44,589 nt of DNA from positions 1 through 44,589 of the forward strand of contig DAOVCJ010000005.1 of the NCBI GenBank assembly GCA_030670085.1, in the 5' to 3' direction. This document shows positions 26,072-35,082 of this stretch, piece by piece. The stretch comes from Candidatus Aenigmatarchaeota archaeon. GTDB taxonomy: Archaea > Aenigmatarchaeota > Aenigmatarchaeia > QMZP01. How positions within the stretch are numbered: position 1 is the first letter of the stretch; every line of letters starts with the position of its first letter. The notes beneath the pieces were generated by a model. It saw only the letters and a list, made by a program, of their open reading frames with translations, did not search any database and was not told the DNA's origin. The position numbers were made by a program, and so were the translations under genes.

Positions 26072-26602
26072 TCATTCTGATTCTTCTGAGGAGTGTTTAA
26101 CCATATCCAGCATTTCGCTCAGCAGGTCGTGGTGGCGACCCTCCCTCTCAGAGAGTATGCGGAAGAAATCATTCCCTTCCCCCCTCAGCACATCTGCAAA
26201 TTTTTCGTAGAAAAACCTTGCTTTCTCTTCGTTTTTCATTGCATTCGTTATTATGTCAACATCGCCGGCATCCATTCTCATTTTCTTCTCCCTCAGGGAC
26301 TCTGCCTTCTGGAAGGCGTCGTCCAGGTTCCCGTAATCGTATTCCAATTTAATCCATTCATCCTTTTCTTCCAGGGATTTCTTAACCTTCTCAAGAATCT
26401 TCTTTTGGAGCTCCTTCTCTTCAGAAAGGAACCTGAAGAAGTGAATCAGCTCATGATTATGAAGAGCTTCTGTCATATGGGAATAGAAAAGCGAATTCTT
26501 CTCCTCTATCCTTATTCCTGCCTCTATCCCCTTCCTGATGTCCAGGTCCTCAGCATCGAGGTCCACTCCGAATTCCTTCTCAATCTCAGTTTTTTCTGTC
26601 AT
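26072..26602 (-). CDS. Rubrerythrin/ferritin-like protein
   Basis: Two helical repeats: GIRIEEKNSLFYSHMTEA.. and AMKNEEKARFFYEKFADVLRGEG..EREGRHHDLL. Confidence 0.7.
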   Translation of the reverse strand: MTEKTEIEKEFGVDLDAEDLDIRKGIEAGIRIEEKNSLFYSHMTEALHNHELIHFFRFLSEEKELQKKILEKVKKSLEEKDEWIKLEYDYGNLDDAFQKAESLREKKMRMDAGDVDIITNAMKNEEKARFFYEKFADVLRGEGNDFFRILSEREGRHHDLLSEMLDMVKHSSEESE

Positions 26603-26672
26603 GGTTATACTTTGGAGTAGATAAATTTATGCTTTCAAGAACCCAGTTCCCTAGCCTAAGGAAATCCGAGGC

Positions 26673-26885
26673 TTACATTCCTGCCCTTGTTTTGTAAGCT
26701 TCGTAAATAGCATACAACCAGATTATGATAGGCACAATGGCTATCCAAGCGCTGTAGTTGAATGTTGCCCAGACAGTGGCAAGATAAACCACTATCAGGC
26801 CAATAGCCTTTGCTGCCATTCTGTTGTATGCCTGTCCCAGACCAGGAAGTATTGCGCTCAATACTCCAGCCAAATATTTCTGCAT
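26673..26885 (-). CDS. TM2-like small membrane protein
   Basis: MQKYLAGVLSAILPGLGQAYNRMAAKAIG...IPIIIWLYAIYEAY. Confidence 0.75.
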   Translation of the reverse strand: MQKYLAGVLSAILPGLGQAYNRMAAKAIGLIVVYLATVWATFNYSAWIAIVPIIIWLYAIYEAYKTRAGM

Positions 26886-27049
26886 AGTTAACACCTTGCA
26901 TAATAACTCGACGAAAGCTTTATAAAGGTTTCGCTTATTGACGTTTATAAACCTTTCTCTTGTACTGGGTTTTTGAGTAAACAGTGTCAGAAATCCGCAG
27001 CCATGCCAGCAGCCATATTTTTTATATATCTCCTGCATTAATTATTAAT

Positions 27050-27535
27050 ATGGGCAAATACCTCAGCATTATAGGACTTTTCGTGATCGGTATAATAATA
27101 GTTATTGCTGGTGTCTACTACTTCATTACAAGCGCAGCAGAAACCTTTGAGTACCAGCTTGGAATCATTCTGATGCTGATTGGTTTACTGGTAACAGGAG
27201 TCGGAGCGATAAGGGGAAAGAGGACAATGAGGAGTGTAGGATACTTTGCCCAGTATCCGCCGGGAGCTCCTGCCCGGCCAGCACCTGCTCAGCCGAGGCC
27301 GGCTCCGGAAACCCCGCCAGCAGGTCCAGAACCACCAACCCAGACCCCTGCACCAAGGCCAACACCATCGGTCCCTGCAACCCAGCCCGCTAAGGCAGGA
27401 GCAAAGCCGGCAAAAACACCAGAGAAGGTGGTAAAGGTTCTTGTTTGCCCCAAGTGCGGGTCAGAGAACCAGGTCACGGATATGTTTTGCTTCAACTGCG
27501 GCAAGAAACTGAGACCAAAGAGAGCAGCTAAGTAA
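27050..27535 (+). CDS. Two-TM protein with Pro-rich linker and C-terminal zinc ribbon
   Basis: Two N-terminal hydrophobic segments, PAPAQPRPAPETPPAG linker, CPKCGSENQVTDMFCFNCGKKL. Confidence 0.85.
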   Translation: MGKYLSIIGLFVIGIIIVIAGVYYFITSAAETFEYQLGIILMLIGLLVTGVGAIRGKRTMRSVGYFAQYPPGAPARPAPAQPRPAPETPPAGPEPPTQTPAPRPTPSVPATQPAKAGAKPAKTPEKVVKVLVCPKCGSENQVTDMFCFNCGKKLRPKRAAK

Positions 27536-27775
27536 TCACTTGTTTGAAAGAAAACCAAGCTTGCTTTTTATTTTTGCACAGTTTTCAGAATTACCGAAAC
27601 AAAAAAGTGCCAGAGTCCCGATGGGGAGTTCTTCAAGATCATCTTTACAGCTGTAAGGCCACTCCCTCATATTAAGTTGATAACATGGATGTTTTCCTCT
27701 TAGTTCATTAATGGTGCTTCTAAATTCTTCTGGAACAGCATTCAATCCTTTACCTTCTCCTGTGTAGTCTGTCAT
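27536..27775 (-). CDS. Hypothetical protein
   Basis: 79 aa ORF with upstream AT-rich promoter region. Confidence 0.45.
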   Translation of the reverse strand: MTDYTGEGKGLNAVPEEFRSTINELRGKHPCYQLNMREWPYSCKDDLEELPIGTLALFCFGNSENCAKIKSKLGFLSNK

Positions 27776-27845
27776 AATCTCGTAAATAAGTAAGCAGTAA
27801 GTTTTATAAGCTTTTATTTTTATTCATCTTCGGGAAATAATAATT

Positions 27846-28757
27846 ATGAAGGTATGGATTTCTTTATTCCTGGTTATTCTGATCGTTATGGTCAGCGGCT
27901 GCGCTGAGCCGACCCATGAAGAACTGGTGTTGTGCTCAACAGATGCTGACTGCATATGCGGTCTGATACTGGTGACAGACCAGTGCTACATGGGGAACAG
28001 GTTCTTTATAGAGCCGAGTGACAGGTGTTTTCGCCTGTGTTTCGCTGACGATACCAGGAAACCCAAGTGTATCAGTGGAGAGTGTAAATGGGTTAAGATT
28101 AAAAAAGAACAGCCGGATTTTCCGGTTGCTGATATAATTTACGGAGTAATCCAGGAGGAGGATAACCTTACAGAGGTCACTGTCAAAAACACAGGACCCG
28201 TGGCATTCTCCCCCACTCTAAAACTAACCATAACAAGGGATAATGTGGGCGTTTACAGCACAGAGATGGAATACGAGACACTTGAACCCGGCTCGAGCCA
28301 GGCCAAGCAAATTCCGATACCGCCCAGGGAGGAAGTAGGTGAATGGTTCTACAACATAAGTCTGGTGGATGTTGAGGGAAGGCTGATAAACCATTCATCC
28401 GTCGTCAAAGTAAAGCTCCCGGAGCCAGTAATAGAGGCATACATGGAGTATCTCCTTGAAGAATCCTATCTTGTCCTCAAAAACATAAGCATGGGTGTCA
28501 GGAACGTGGGCAACGTGACCTTCATACCACTGGTTGAAATGGACATTTTAAGGAGAGGGGAAGTCGTACACATTGAGACCAAAACCTACAAATCCCTCGG
28601 CCCAGGAGTCACTGAAACAGGGGAGTTTATACTCCCAGTCCTGGATAACGCAACCTATATGTTCGCTTTCGTTCTGAAGGAGAAGCTAACACTCGAGGAT
28701 CTCGACAAGGTGAATTTCAACATCACAATAGGTACCAACATCACAACAGGTAGCTGA
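27846..28757 (+). CDS. Secreted lipoprotein-like protein with CARDB-like domains
   Basis: MKVWISLFLVILIVMVSGCAEP signal/lipobox-like; VKNTGPVAFSPTLKLTI... Confidence 0.75.
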   Translation: MKVWISLFLVILIVMVSGCAEPTHEELVLCSTDADCICGLILVTDQCYMGNRFFIEPSDRCFRLCFADDTRKPKCISGECKWVKIKKEQPDFPVADIIYGVIQEEDNLTEVTVKNTGPVAFSPTLKLTITRDNVGVYSTEMEYETLEPGSSQAKQIPIPPREEVGEWFYNISLVDVEGRLINHSSVVKVKLPEPVIEAYMEYLLEESYLVLKNISMGVRNVGNVTFIPLVEMDILRRGEVVHIETKTYKSLGPGVTETGEFILPVLDNATYMFAFVLKEKLTLEDLDKVNFNITIGTNITTGS

Positions 28758-28799
28758 TTCTCAGAACAAATTTAAGCGAGCGCAGGCAATTAAGAATAT

Positions 28800-29045
28800 A
28801 TGGTAATGAGAAAAACCCTTATACTCTCGCTTATATTGGGCCTGTTTGTAACCGGTTACATAAACCTTTCCGGTGCAGGGGAACCCATTGCAATGAGCAT
28901 GAACCAGGCAGCCCTGGAAACAAGTTTCGGGGCAACGGGCCAGGCCATCGCTTCCTTTGCTCTTAGCAGCTTCATAGTCTACATAATAGTGGTTGCCGCA
29001 ATCTACCTGATCCTGAGAAGCATCCTGAAGAGCTTCAGCAAGTGA
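28800..29045 (+). CDS. Small membrane protein
   Basis: 81 aa with N-terminal and C-terminal hydrophobic helices. Confidence 0.65.
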   Translation: MVMRKTLILSLILGLFVTGYINLSGAGEPIAMSMNQAALETSFGATGQAIASFALSSFIVYIIVVAAIYLILRSILKSFSK

Positions 29046-29059
29046 TTAACTTTTCTAGA

Positions 29060-29863
29060 TTACTTTTTCACTGCTTTTAATCTGTATAAAGAAAATTCCC
29101 TATCCTGGCCTATTATATGTGGAACGTATCGACCAGATGAAATTTTCAGATTTTTGATCAGATTTTCGTCATTTCTTTCAGGAATCCAGAGGCAGACAAC
29201 GTTTCCTTTCCCCCCAGCCTTTGAATGGTTTTTGGCTCTGTACATAGCCTGGTCTACTTTATCATAAATTAGACTACTAACATAGCCAATTTTATCATTA
29301 GCTTTACACTGCTCCATTTGTTTCCCTAGCCATGATCTGTCCAGTGCAGTAGCTCCTATATCCAAATCCACATTAAGATACGTGGGATTTTTTTTATCAC
29401 CGACATTTATGTATATTTCTTCTGTCTTTAAGGGCAGAGTGAATATAATATGATAAAGACCACGGTTTCCCTTACCCCTTAAAACTATTCCAAACTCGTC
29501 ACCACCTGTCCTGGCAGGTGTATCAGAGCGTCTTATAGATTTAACTATCTTTTTTGCAACGCCCCTCAAAGCATCATCCCCCATCGGATGGCCATATGTG
29601 TTGTTTATATCATCAAAATCAGCTATGTCTATTATCACTTCCCCCACATCATAGAGTTCTCTGTCCATTGCCGATATCGCTTCTTTCATCTCCCTATCAA
29701 AAGACCTGCGATTAGAAATCTCTGTCAAGAAATCAGTTGATCGATCTTCGGCCAAATGATCTATCAATACTTTTACATTCGAATCCAATCTACTAATATC
29801 TTTCTTCTTCACTCCGTGTTCTTTCATTACATCACGAAGGGGATCGAATTCATATTCAACCAT
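29060..29863 (-). CDS. GGDEF-domain protein (putative diguanylate cyclase)
   Basis: DFLTEISNRRSFDREM, IDIADFDDINNTYGHPMGDDALRGVA, RRSD-x5-GGDEF, AMYRAKNHSKAGGKGNVV; likely start ATG 29863. Confidence 0.88.
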   Translation of the reverse strand: MVEYEFDPLRDVMKEHGVKKKDISRLDSNVKVLIDHLAEDRSTDFLTEISNRRSFDREMKEAISAMDRELYDVGEVIIDIADFDDINNTYGHPMGDDALRGVAKKIVKSIRRSDTPARTGGDEFGIVLRGKGNRGLYHIIFTLPLKTEEIYINVGDKKNPTYLNVDLDIGATALDRSWLGKQMEQCKANDKIGYVSSLIYDKVDQAMYRAKNHSKAGGKGNVVCLWIPERNDENLIKNLKISSGRYVPHIIGQDREFSLYRLKAVKK

Positions 29864-30012
29864 ATTTATCACTAATAAATGGTTAATTAAGCTATTTAAA
29901 TGCTTTACGGGACGGCTCCTGTGCCCAGTTCTGAGCCATTTTTGGGCATTTTTGACCCCCTTACCCCAACAAAACCACCCCATTTTTAAGGGTTCTGGGA
30001 CCAATTATAAAC

Positions 30013-31389
30013 ATGAAGCGCGTATTTCTCGCTGCTCTGCCGCTGCTATTTCTGCTATTCCTAGCTCCGTCAGCAAATGCGGACGGGTTCAACATATACA
30101 TGGACACCTCTTCTGTTGCCCTTCATGGGGAGAACACGCAGATAGCTGCGATAAACTACGAGGACGGTGTGGAGAAACTGCTTCTTGCAGTCAAGACCGA
30201 ACAGCTTCAGGATGATTCTGTTGTATGGATTGTCCCCATCGCTTCGAAAGCAGAGGATGTGAATATAAACATATTCAAAGATTTTCCCCGTTTCCGCGGA
30301 AACGACATAATGATGATGGCTGAGAATAGGATGGGTTATGGTTTTTCCCTTGCCCTTGGAGCGAGCTTTACACAGATTTACCCAGCATTCTTCATAATGT
30401 ACGGCACGGCTTTTGGTGGTGGTTTACTGCCCGGCTACAGGCTGGGAGAAGGAGGAGTTGAAATCTACGCAACCGTGGAGAAGGAGGGAATAACCACTCA
30501 GGTCCTCAAGGCAGACACAGCCACTGACCTTTACAATTACCTGAACGGAAAGAACATAACAATAGGCGAGGGATCCCTCCCAATACTTGAGGAATACATA
30601 GGCGAGGATTACGCTTTTGTTGTGAGCTGGGTAAGGGATATAGACGGCGGAGATGAGCACAGGACACCATCCATATTCATTGAGTTCCCGACTGACAAGA
30701 TTTACTATCCCCTGAAACCGACCTCGATATACGGTGACAGGGGAATCCCGGTCCTGATTTACGTTGTGGGTCTTGTGGACCCAGAGCTATTCGAGGAGAT
30801 AGAGGATTACACCCTTGTGAGGTATTTCAGTGGCAGTATTTACGAGGGTTCCGAAGAGTCCGGGTGGCTCAAGGAGTTCTATCCAAACGCCACTGATATG
30901 GGTGGAGGAAAGTATTTCGCTCCTGAGGTATACTACACGACCATAATGATTGGTATGGAAGATTCTTGGTTTTTGTGGCCTTCAAAACATCAGGTAGAAA
31001 CCCCGAATGCAAGCGTTTTTGTGGAGGATCTCTGGATAAAGGATTCGGCCCCACCAGAGGTTGAAAAGATTTTTACCACCAATGAAATGATGGGTTTCCT
31101 AAGAGAGAATCCACTAATATCCTGGACAATAACGATCCTCTGGATAGCAGTAGCCTCAGTGATTGCCAGCTGGCTCGCAGGCCTGCTCATGTTCAGGGGA
31201 TATGGGTGGAAACCCGCGCTTTTAGGCCTTGCAAACTGCCTGACCCTGTTCATTTTCATAATAGCGACCTTTGGCGTTTTCAAGAAAGGAGAAATCAACA
31301 GGCCCAAATTCATAGTGGCCTTCACCATAATCTTCCTTATAATAAACTTCCTGGTTTTCGCTCCCTTATTCACGTTCTTTTTATTCTAA
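30013..31389 (+). CDS. DUF2330-like secreted/membrane protein
   Basis: Signal peptide, ...QIAAINYEDGVEKLLLAVKTEQLQDDSVVWIVPIASKAEDVNI, C-terminal TM helices. Confidence 0.65.
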   Translation: MKRVFLAALPLLFLLFLAPSANADGFNIYMDTSSVALHGENTQIAAINYEDGVEKLLLAVKTEQLQDDSVVWIVPIASKAEDVNINIFKDFPRFRGNDIMMMAENRMGYGFSLALGASFTQIYPAFFIMYGTAFGGGLLPGYRLGEGGVEIYATVEKEGITTQVLKADTATDLYNYLNGKNITIGEGSLPILEEYIGEDYAFVVSWVRDIDGGDEHRTPSIFIEFPTDKIYYPLKPTSIYGDRGIPVLIYVVGLVDPELFEEIEDYTLVRYFSGSIYEGSEESGWLKEFYPNATDMGGGKYFAPEVYYTTIMIGMEDSWFLWPSKHQVETPNASVFVEDLWIKDSAPPEVEKIFTTNEMMGFLRENPLISWTITILWIAVASVIASWLAGLLMFRGYGWKPALLGLANCLTLFIFIIATFGVFKKGEINRPKFIVAFTIIFLIINFLVFAPLFTFFLF

Positions 31390-31604
31390 TACTTCCTGAG
31401 AAACGCCTTCATCATAGGGATTGCGAATATTATTCCCAGGACTATGAATATAGCTCCCCACGTGATCCAGCCGTATCCCGGGAAGGCCCCTGCTATTAGG
31501 AACGCGATACCTAGGCCAAAAAGGAACTTTGCAGTCACCCACATGACAAAGGGTACGGTACCCTGTGCCTTTACCTTCTCAAGTTTCGTCTCTATCCATC
31601 CCAT
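31386..31604 (-). CDS. Small two-TM membrane protein, paralog of 42655..42897
   Basis: AKFLFGLGIAFLIAGAFPGYGWITWGAIFIVLGIIFAIP. Confidence 0.75.
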   Translation of the reverse strand: MGWIETKLEKVKAQGTVPFVMWVTAKFLFGLGIAFLIAGAFPGYGWITWGAIFIVLGIIFAIPMMKAFLRKY

Positions 31605-31674
31605 CTAAACACCTGATTAAAGTATAGGCAAGCCTGAATTTAAATCTAATTGCCCAATAATTAAATGTGGGAGA

Positions 31675-31815
31675 ATGAGATTCGATGTGAGGTGCAAGGA
31701 CTGTAAGTTCTTCAAGAAAGAGGTTTCCGAGGACGTTGATTGTGCAAACAACCTTGGCGATACCTGGGACCCTGAGAACCAGGCCTGTGACAATTTTATT
31801 CAAAGGGAGACTTAA
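31675..31815 (+). CDS. Small Cys-containing protein (46 aa)
   Basis: MRFDVRCKDCKFFKKEVSEDVDCANNLGDTWDPENQACDNFIQRET; CxxC..C..C pattern; not in the supplied track. Confidence 0.6.
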   Translation: MRFDVRCKDCKFFKKEVSEDVDCANNLGDTWDPENQACDNFIQRET

Positions 31816-32543
31816 TTCTCTGGTTTCTTGGTTTCTTTTATGATCTTGTCAGGGCAGTCAGCCTTGAATGGACAATACTTACACTCCCATTCAGGCCACA
31901 TGGGTTTCCCCTTCGGGACTGTTCCAGCGTCTAGATGTTGCTGCAAGAAGTTTACCCCTTCGTTCATGAATTTGCTCTGGTCGATATAGGGAACCTCAAG
32001 CTCCATGCAGTCCCTGTCCCCGAGCCCCACATACACCAGCCTCAATTCGTGCAGGTGGACTTTGTACGCCTCCTTAAGGATGGTCGCGTACATCTGAAGT
32101 TGCAAAGCATCTCTTGCCTTTGGACCAGAATCCCTAATATACCATCCATGGGGCGTGGTTTTGATTTCGTAAAGGATCCTCTTCGATATGTTGATTGCAT
32201 CCAGGTAGCCTACGCACGAATTCCCCTCTGGGGTGACCCATCTAAGGAACTTCTCGCTTATGTCAGACACGCTTTTTACATACTCGTGGAGGGCAGAACC
32301 TATGTTCATTGCTATGAGCGCTGTCCTGTCTATGTAGTAATCCTTTGTCATCTTCAGATAGGCCTGCCTGGGACATGATGCAAGATAAGTGACTGAGATC
32401 TTGGGTGGAAGCTGCCTTATGCTGGGGAACGTAAACTTCTTCTTCAGTATGGTCGGGAACTTGTTGCATTTCTCGCATGCCTGACACTCAAGAAACGACA
32501 CCTTTTCTTTCCTCACATCACAGTCAATCCCAATACATGGCAT
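31812..32543 (-). CDS. Cas4/RecB-family PD-(D/E)XK nuclease with Cys clusters (solitary)
   Basis: SVTYLASCPRQAYLKM, GYLDAINISKRILYEIKT, QLQMYATIL, CKYCPFKADCP; N-terminal CIGIDC..CQACEKC. Confidence 0.8.
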   Translation of the reverse strand: MPCIGIDCDVRKEKVSFLECQACEKCNKFPTILKKKFTFPSIRQLPPKISVTYLASCPRQAYLKMTKDYYIDRTALIAMNIGSALHEYVKSVSDISEKFLRWVTPEGNSCVGYLDAINISKRILYEIKTTPHGWYIRDSGPKARDALQLQMYATILKEAYKVHLHELRLVYVGLGDRDCMELEVPYIDQSKFMNEGVNFLQQHLDAGTVPKGKPMWPEWECKYCPFKADCPDKIIKETKKPEN

Positions 32544-32573
32544 AGAATCACAAGGATTTATTGGGGATTGGAT

Positions 32574-32984
32574 TTAAAAACCTGATTCATTTTTCGGAAA
32601 CAGTGATATTTGCCCGGATTCTTCAATTTCAGGTTCCTGGTTTACTGGTCCAATCTCTGTTATGTCAATCTTTTTCCTGGGCCTTCTACCATCTGATATA
32701 CCATAGAATATGGCATAAAGCTGATCCTTCTTTTTCTCATTGTACAGTTTTTTCGCCAGCCTCCAGCCTAATTCTGAAATAAATGAATCAGCAGAATACT
32801 TCATTCTATGATTTTTGCAAATCTGCTTTTTTTGTTCTTCATGTGAGATGTTTTTATACCCCTCTAAATCCCTCTTTATGAAGTAGTTTGCCAGCCAGAG
32901 AGCAGTTTCCCATTTATCTGAAGGCACCGCGTAACCTTTATCTGTTGATATTATCATGCGCGGTTCCACACCCGTTACTGGCAT
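32574..32984 (-). CDS. Hypothetical protein with C-terminal QISLF motif
   Basis: 137 aa, MPVTGVEPRMIISTDKGYAV...EESGQISLFPKNESGF; upstream motif shared with the GGDEF gene. Confidence 0.6.
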   Translation of the reverse strand: MPVTGVEPRMIISTDKGYAVPSDKWETALWLANYFIKRDLEGYKNISHEEQKKQICKNHRMKYSADSFISELGWRLAKKLYNEKKKDQLYAIFYGISDGRRPRKKIDITEIGPVNQEPEIEESGQISLFPKNESGF

Positions 32985-33028
32985 ATTAATCACTAATTAA
33001 TAGTTAATTTACCTATATAAATAGTTTT

Positions 33029-33601
33029 CTATTCCCATAACCAAGTCTTGAAGGAGTTGTAGAACTCAATCATCCTGTCTGCGGGGTATGCCAGAAGGTA
33101 GTTCCACAGGACAGGGAATGAACCGTGCAGATAGGAAACGGTTTCGTAGCATTTCTCAGGAGAGCAGGTGAACCCCAGCTTTGTGGTCTGGTATTTTGAT
33201 CTCACTGATATCCCGAAAAACGTTCCGTTCTCAGGCAGAGAACACTCTATGGATAAATGCTCGCCTGGGTTTAAGTAATTACAAAAAACCTTGTTATTGA
33301 ACATCCCCTCGCACCCCTCTCCCTTGGAGGAAACCTTGCATTCCGATACTGGGCTCACGTTCAAGGCCAGATCAATAAACTCCTCTTTTAGTCCCCCATC
33401 GTTCACTAAAGTGAGGGTCACAAAATCTGATCCGTCCCTGCTCAGGGGGTCAATCTCAAAATTCGTTACAGGGTGAAACAGTAAAATATGAATTAAGAAT
33501 GCAAAAATCAGAAACAAAAAAGCGAGAACCACTACAATATACTTTACCGATCTTATTGGAGTTCCCTTATCCTCCAAGTATTCTTTAATTCCCTCTACCA
33601 T
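33029..33601 (-). CDS. Single-TM hypothetical protein with extracellular beta domain
   Basis: IVVVLAFLFLIFAFLIHILLF TM helix then Cys-containing domain. Confidence 0.65.
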   Translation of the reverse strand: MVEGIKEYLEDKGTPIRSVKYIVVVLAFLFLIFAFLIHILLFHPVTNFEIDPLSRDGSDFVTLTLVNDGGLKEEFIDLALNVSPVSECKVSSKGEGCEGMFNNKVFCNYLNPGEHLSIECSLPENGTFFGISVRSKYQTTKLGFTCSPEKCYETVSYLHGSFPVLWNYLLAYPADRMIEFYNSFKTWLWE

Positions 33602-33772
33602 ATTTTATCTTTGAACAGGAGATTTATTAATACTAATATTATCACGAGGAACAAGAGCAGAAATTACCATCAAGGGATGACCAGTAGAACCTCCTGCCAG
33701 CCATCTCCTTGGTATTATACAATTTGTCCTAGCCCCTTTATAAGGATTTTTATACTCAAAAGATTTCATTGG

Positions 33773-33830
33773 AATCTATAATTTTGAAACCATCTTATTC
33801 CAATCTATAACTTTGAAACTATACATTCCA
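33773..33830 (+). repeat. Two tandem 29-nt imperfect repeats
   Basis: AATCTATAATTTTGAAACCATCTTATTCC / AATCTATAACTTTGAAACTATACATTCC(A). Confidence 0.6.
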
Positions 33831-33836
33831 GAAAAA

Positions 33837-34763
33837 TTATTCCCAGTGGTCCTTGTCTCTGGGGTTCCTGGGGATTATGATCCAGGCAATTATGTAGGCT
33901 ATGATACCGGCCCCCCACGCCAGGCTCACAATAACCCAGATAAGCCTTATCAGGACAGGATCAACTCCAAGGTATTCGGCTATCCCCCCACATACTCCTC
34001 CCAGGATCTTGTCCCTTCCTGACCTGTAGAGCCTCTTAACACCTGCAACTCCCTGGGTTCTTGGTTTTTCCCTGACCATTCTAACCTCCTCCCTGTATTC
34101 AGGCATCCCGGGCATCTCCAGTTTCCCCAGCATAGCCTTGATAAACAAAACCAGATATCCCAGCAATAGGAAAACGATGAATATTCCCAAAAGGTTGTAC
34201 TGTATGAAGAGAGCGATTGAGGTCAGGTAGGCATTCACAAAGGAAATGTTGATAAGGTTTATTACTGACATCAGAATCCAGAAACCGATTGTGACTCCTA
34301 TTGCCACCACTATCGGGGATATGGGCACGTACGCCCTCCTGAATCTCTTTGAGAAGTAAGAGGTGTAGGAAAAGAACAGGAAGAAAGCAAAGAACAGCGC
34401 CAGGTTAGAGACAACGAAACCATAAACATTGGTGAGGAACACACTCCCGAGGGGGAGGTTTACAAGGTTGAATATCCATAGCACAACTGCCAGGCAAATC
34501 AGGGCAAAGATACTAGAAAAGAAAGGTCCTGTAACGCCCAATGTCCTGTTCCATGAGCTTTCCCATTCCTTTCCCTTCCTCTCCATATGCCTTCCGAATC
34601 TCTCCCCGAGCTTTCCCATTTCATCTCCGAATTCCTCCATTCCCCGGTCGAATGACCTCGGAGCCATCTCAGCCCTCTTCGCTGGTTTCCTCTTGGATCT
34701 CCTGGTTTTAGGGACGCCTTTTCTCCTAGCCCGTGTCTTTTTCGCAGGCTTCCTCTTTGCCAT
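33837..34763 (-). CDS. PspC-domain membrane protein with basic N-terminus
   Basis: LYRSGRDKILGGVCGGIAEYLGVDPVLIRLIWVIVSL...IAYIIAWIIIPRNP. Confidence 0.92.
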   Translation of the reverse strand: MAKRKPAKKTRARRKGVPKTRRSKRKPAKRAEMAPRSFDRGMEEFGDEMGKLGERFGRHMERKGKEWESSWNRTLGVTGPFFSSIFALICLAVVLWIFNLVNLPLGSVFLTNVYGFVVSNLALFFAFFLFFSYTSYFSKRFRRAYVPISPIVVAIGVTIGFWILMSVINLINISFVNAYLTSIALFIQYNLLGIFIVFLLLGYLVLFIKAMLGKLEMPGMPEYREEVRMVREKPRTQGVAGVKRLYRSGRDKILGGVCGGIAEYLGVDPVLIRLIWVIVSLAWGAGIIAYIIAWIIIPRNPRDKDHWE

Positions 34764-34829
34764 GTTATCACTTATTTTTTATTTTCCAATATTATAAAGT
34801 TTTTATTCCCTCCTGTTCATATCTAAAGC

Positions 34830-35036
34830 ATGTTGGGCCGGAAAAAGAAATGCACACTCTGCAAGCAAACGATAGAGAAGGGCAAAGAGATAAAGGCAGA
34901 GGTTGATGTCTACGGCCTGGTCGGGAAGTTCAGTAGGGATTTCTGCTCTGAGGAGCACCTTGAGAAATACAATAAAATGACAGAGGAGCTCATGAAGACC
35001 AGAAGACCCAGAGTATGCATGAAATGCCTCAGGTAA
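34830..35036 (+). CDS. Small zinc-binding (TRASH-like) protein
   Basis: CTLCKQTIEKGKEIKAEV...RDFCSEEHLEKYNKM...CMKCLR. Confidence 0.65.
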   Translation: MLGRKKKCTLCKQTIEKGKEIKAEVDVYGLVGKFSRDFCSEEHLEKYNKMTEELMKTRRPRVCMKCLR

Positions 35037-35082
35037 AGATTACATTACTTCTCAGAATTCTCTATATCCCTAAAAACAGCCT

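Noticed and set aside
31812-32543. Cas4-like nuclease as evidence of a CRISPR-Cas locus
   Set aside because: No array, cas1, cas2 or effector in the window; solitary Cas4/RecB-like proteins occur outside CRISPR loci
33773-33830. Possible CRISPR remnant (AATCTATAA.TTTGAAAC repeats)
   Set aside because: Only two imperfect copies at 29-nt spacing, leaving no room for a normal repeat plus spacer; no cas1/cas2 nearby
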